Of a stretch of DNA of 64,000 bases, positions 60,473 to 64,000 are shown piece after piece. Source of the stretch: Gastrolobium villosum (taxonomy: Eukaryota; Streptophyta; Magnoliopsida; Fabales; Fabaceae). Position 1 is the stretch's first letter. Each line of letters begins with the position of its first letter. The notes below the pieces were generated by a model that saw only the letters and a program-made list of their open reading frames with translations, did no database searches and was not told the origin of the DNA. Location of the stretch: NCBI GenBank assembly GCA_032173675.1, contig JAVKPL010013538.1, positions 1-64,000 on the forward strand, given 5' to 3'. The translations under genes were made by a program, and so were the position numbers.

Positions 60473-60496
60473 ATTTTGTCCGCAAAATAAACTTAC

Positions 60497-61984
60497 TTAA
60501 GAGCTAAACAGTTCTGGATAGCGTTTCTGAATGTCGTCCTCGCGCTCCCAAGTGGCTTCAGCTGCCGATTTGTTGTTCCATAACACCTTCACCAACGGAA
60601 TCTCTTTAGAACGGAGTCGCTTGACGGATCTTTCAAGAATTTGGAACGGTTGTACTTGATAAGTCAGGTTTTCCTTTAGTTCCACCTCTTCCGGCTGTAA
60701 CACGTGAGATGGGTCAGAGAGATACCTCCGTAGCTGCGACACATGAAATACATTGTGAATTCCTGATAGATTGGGTGGTAAGGCCACCCGGTATGCAGAC
60801 TCTCCAATCCGGTCCATAACCAGATACGGTCCTAAGTACCGTGGACTTAACTTCTTTACTCCCATTCTCCTTCCGAGTCCCGAAGTAGGGGTGATTCTCA
60901 AGAACACATGGTCTCCGACTTCGAAAGATAGAGGCTTATGACGCTTGTCGTAATAACTCTTCTGTCTGGCCTGAGCCCTCTGCATATTTTCCCGAATCTT
61001 CTTTACCTGTTCGGATGTTTCTTGAATTAGATCAGGTCCTAACATACTTCGCTCACCCACTTCAGTCCAGCATAAAGGGGATCTGCATTTCCTCCCATAC
61101 AAAGCTTCGTACGGTGCCATTTGAATACTGGAATGGTAACTGTTGTTGTAAGCAAACTCAATCAACGAGAGATAACTATCCCAGCTGCCTCCTAACTCCA
61201 AAACGCATGCTCGCAACATGTCCTCTAATGCTTGAATGGTGCGTTCTGTTTGACCATCGGTCTGCGGATGATAAGCAGTACTCAACCTCAATTGGGTCCC
61301 TAATGCTCTTTGAAAGGATTCCCAAAACTTAGATGTAAACTTGGGATCACGATCACTGACAATACTCGTAGGAACTCCGTACAGCTTCACGATCTCCTGC
61401 AGATAAATTCTGGCAAGTTTCTCTGTATCATATGTGGTTCTAACACGTAAGAAATGAGCTGACTTCGTTAAACGATCTACAATCACCCAGATAGAATCAT
61501 ATCCTTCTCGCGTCCGAGGAAGTCCAACTACAAAATCCATCGCAACACTGTCCCACTTCCATTCGGGAATCTCCAAAGGTTGAAGGAGTCCTGACGGTTT
61601 CTGATGTTCGTACTTCACCTTCTGACAAGTTAAGCACCGAGATACATACTCCGCAATATCACGCTTCATACCCGGCCACCAAAACGAGGTCTTCAAATCA
61701 TGATACATCTTCGTGGATCCAGGATGAACTGCGTACTTACCCTTGTGAGCCTCCTGTAAAACTTCTTGCTTCAACACTTCATTCGGCACAACCAGCCGTC
61801 CTTGAAATCTCCAAACATCATTCTCGTCCTTTACAACATCTTGGCTGCCAACCAAATCACGGACTAACTCTTCATCCTTCTGAGCCTCCTTAATTCTACT
61901 GATCAATTCATTCTCCACCTTTATATTTCCCAATCTTATGCTACTTCCTCTCTCGTCTACCGATAAGTTCAAGTCTCGAAAGGC
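60497..61984 (-). pseudogene. Gypsy-3 integrase with chromodomain-like tail (downstream of stop)
   Basis: In frame with RT-RNase H but after the TAG at 61987-61985. Counted from Met 61972 it has 491 residues. HHCC zinc domain: H76, H83, C113, C116. Catalytic core: D146 (MDFVVGLP), D207 (SDRDPKF), E243 (QTERT), spacing D-60-D-35-E, as in active enzymes. C-terminal GPYLVMDRIGE-type SH3-like region, then a chromodomain-like tail with RLRSKEIPLVKVLW and EATWERED. The tail is expected to guide integration to heterochromatin. No internal damage seen. Confidence 0.92.
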
Positions 61985-64000
61985 CTAAAACAACTTCAAT
62001 TCTTCCATCATCAGAGTTGCAGTGTGTAGAGTCTTCCTACTCAGGGCGTCAGCTACCACGTTTGCCTTTCCTGGGTGGTATTTAAGTTCAAAATCGTAGT
62101 CCTTCAGAAATTCCATCCACCGACGTTGCCGCATATTCAGCTCCTTCTGGTCGAACAAGTACTTCAAACTCTTATGGTCGCTGAACACGTCAAACTGCGA
62201 ACCATACAAGTGGTGCCTCCAGATTTTAAGTGCGAACACTATAGCTGCTAACTCCAAATCGTGCGTAGGATAATTTTCCTCGTGAGGCTTTAGTTGTCGA
62301 GACGCGTAAGCTACCGCCATACGATCCTGCATCAACACGCATCCAAGTCCTTTTAGCGACGCATCACAGTATACTTCGAACTTTCGGGTAGGATCCGGAA
62401 TCGTGAGTACGGGAGCACTTGTCAATCTGCTTTTTAGTTCCAAGAAACATTCTTCACAGGCTTCAGTCCACTCAAAAGGCTTGTCCTTCCGAGTGAGACG
62501 GGTAAGAGGTTGCACTATCTGAGAGAAATTCTGGATAAACCTTCGATAATATCCCGCCAAACCTAAGAAACTTCTTACTTCAGTGACAGTCTTGGGTCGT
62601 TCCCAATTCATGACAGCTTCAACTTTGCTGGGGTCCACCGCGATACCTTCTGATGAAATGACATGGCCCAGAAACCGGACCTCTTTAAGCCAAAACTCGC
62701 ACTTCGACCATTTCGCGTACAATTGCTTCTCCTTCAAGATTTGCAAGACAATCCTCAGATGTTCCGCGTGCAGCTCTTCATTAGCTGAGTAAATCAGGAT
62801 ATCGTCGATAAACACAATAACAAACTGGTCAAGAAAGGGGCGGAAGATGCGGTTCATGTAGTCCATGAATACCGCTGGAGCATTCGTAAGTCCGAATGGG
62901 ATCACCTGATATTCGTAGTGCCCATAACGAGTCCTAAAAGCTGTTTTCGGAATATCCTCCGGTTTGACCCGGATTTGATGGTATCCCGATCGTAAATCTA
63001 TCTTGGAAAAGACTCTGGCTCCCCTCAGCTGGTCCATCAAATCGTCGATCCTCGGTAGCGGATACTTATTCTTCACCGTTACTTTGTTCAGCTGGCGGTA
63101 ATCTACACACAGACGTAAACTTCCATCCTTCTTCTTAATCAAGATGGCTGGAGCACCCCATGGGGAGGTACTCGGTCTGATGAATTCCTTGGCCAAAAGC
63201 TCTTCTATCTGCTTCTTCAACTCGCGCAGTTCCAAAGGTGCCATGCGATACGGGGCAATGGAGATTGGTCCAACTCCAGGAACAAGTTCGATCGAAAATT
63301 CTATTTCCCTATGAGGAGGCAATCGAGGTATTTCATCCGGGAATACCTCCTCGAATTCTCTAACTACCGGTACATTCTGAATTTGATTGTCAACCGAGGT
63401 CTCAGCCTCGGTCGACAAAAGATACCCTGCTGCTCCCTTGCGGAGCTCTTTTCTAACTTGCAATAAGGAAATGAGAGAGAAAGGTTGAAAATTAACATCT
63501 TTCGCAGGAACAACGACTTTCCCCGCTCGACAATCCAAAGTTATCCCGTTTTCCGTCAACCAGTCCATACCGATAATCACATCAAAGTTGAATACCGGCA
63601 GGACCACCAAATTAACTGTATACGTGTTCCCTTCATACTGCAAGGTAACACCTCTGCAGATCTCTGAGGCTGTGCACGATCCTCCAGTAGGTGTGCTGAT
63701 GTGTAACTCATAAGGTAACGGGGTTGGGGTGATGCCTATTCTCAAGGCAGTATGCTTTGCCATAAAAGAGCCAGACGCTCCAGAATCAAAGATAACAGAA
63801 ATTGGGTGACCATTCAAAGTGACATTACCTTTGATCAGGTTGGGAAACTTCTGCGCTTCATTCGCATCCAGTGTGAACACCCGTGCTTGCGGAGGCTGTT
63901 GATCAGCGTTCTGGGGGCATTTGTAAGCAAAATGTCCTTGCTGGCCGCATCTGAAACATGCATTGTTGTTCTTGCGACAGACTCCAAAGTGATTCTTTCC
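61985..64000 (-). pseudogene. Gypsy-3 Gag end, protease, RT, RNase H (partial)
   Basis: The frame is open to the window edge; the Met-like GTG at 63880 is not a start. Right of it the zinc knuckle CFRCGQQGHFAYKC is read at about 63935. Counting from 63880: protease IFDSGASGSF (30-39) and IIGMDWL; RT with KIDLRSGYHQIR and VFIDDILIYS (356-365); RNase H with D505 (YCDAS), E near 543, D568 (FSDHK) and D611 (VADALSR). It ends at TAG 61987-61985, in the linker before integrase, a site that is open in relatives. Confidence 0.92.

Larger units (their letters stand above)
56907..64000 (-). mobile_element. Tekay-type gypsy element (gypsy-3), 5' part beyond window
   Basis: 3' LTR 56907-60453, PPT, integrase, RNase H, RT, protease and the zinc knuckle of Gag are present; the rest of Gag, PBS and 5' LTR lie past 64000. 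It is inserted in the right inverted-repeat arm. Only one nonsense codon (61987-61985) is seen, so it is relatively well preserved. Confidence 0.92.

Overview
The window is a stretch of plant nuclear DNA, almost certainly from a dicot and most likely a phaseoloid legume (soybean and relatives). The evidence is the plant-type LTR retrotransposons, plant introns, AT-rich intergenic DNA, MITEs, and fragments of a plant RLCK-VII kinase, a HIR protein and an RPA1-like OB-fold protein. The species is an inference. I see no bacterial, viral, CRISPR, rRNA or tRNA genes. About four fifths of the window is transposable elements.

Left part (1-10007). A truncated Ty3/gypsy (Tekay/Del-like) LTR at 1-2480 sits in an intron of a minus-strand PBL34/35/36-type receptor-like cytoplasmic kinase gene (exons at 2568-3555, with a possible first exon and TATA box at 4733-4931). 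Then come a Mutator-type MITE (3990-4200), old LTR fragments (5342-7303) and one arm of a 1.37-kb inverted repeat (7348-8719) that carries another MITE.

Central part (10008-42043). This is a three-level nest. The outermost and oldest element is a non-coding, LARD-like gypsy derivative (LTRs 10008-13640 and 38456-42043, TSD GTTAC). Inserted in its interior is a coding Tekay-type chromovirus on the minus strand (LTRs 16179-18940 and 23833-23880 plus 34094-36828, TSD TATAA). Inserted in that element's 5' LTR is a Copia element on the minus strand (23881-34088, 2.33-kb LTRs, TSD ATATT). The boundaries, TSDs, PBS and PPT sites can be read directly. All coding frames are nearly complete but carry a few nonsense codons or frameshifts. 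The LARD shares PBS, leader, PPT, a hairpin next to the PPT and LTR ends with the coding element, so the coding family probably supplied its proteins.

Right part (42044-64000). This begins with an LTR stub, a fragment of a HIR (hypersensitive-induced reaction) gene cut by a hAT MITE, and a decayed RPA1-like OB-fold gene. Next is a GGT/GAT-rich simple-repeat tract interrupted by a 3'-truncated plus-strand Tekay element (46992-53868), followed by the second arm of the inverted repeat (55537-56906). That arm is cut by a third minus-strand Tekay element (56907 to beyond 64000) whose integrase, with a visible DDE triad and chromodomain-like tail, is intact in the window.

The most interesting signals are RNA-level structures shared by otherwise divergent LTRs: a tandem double hairpin with compensatory changes, arrays of short perfect palindromes with a different word in each family, a hairpin next to the PPT, and a leader box shared by coding and non-coding elements.
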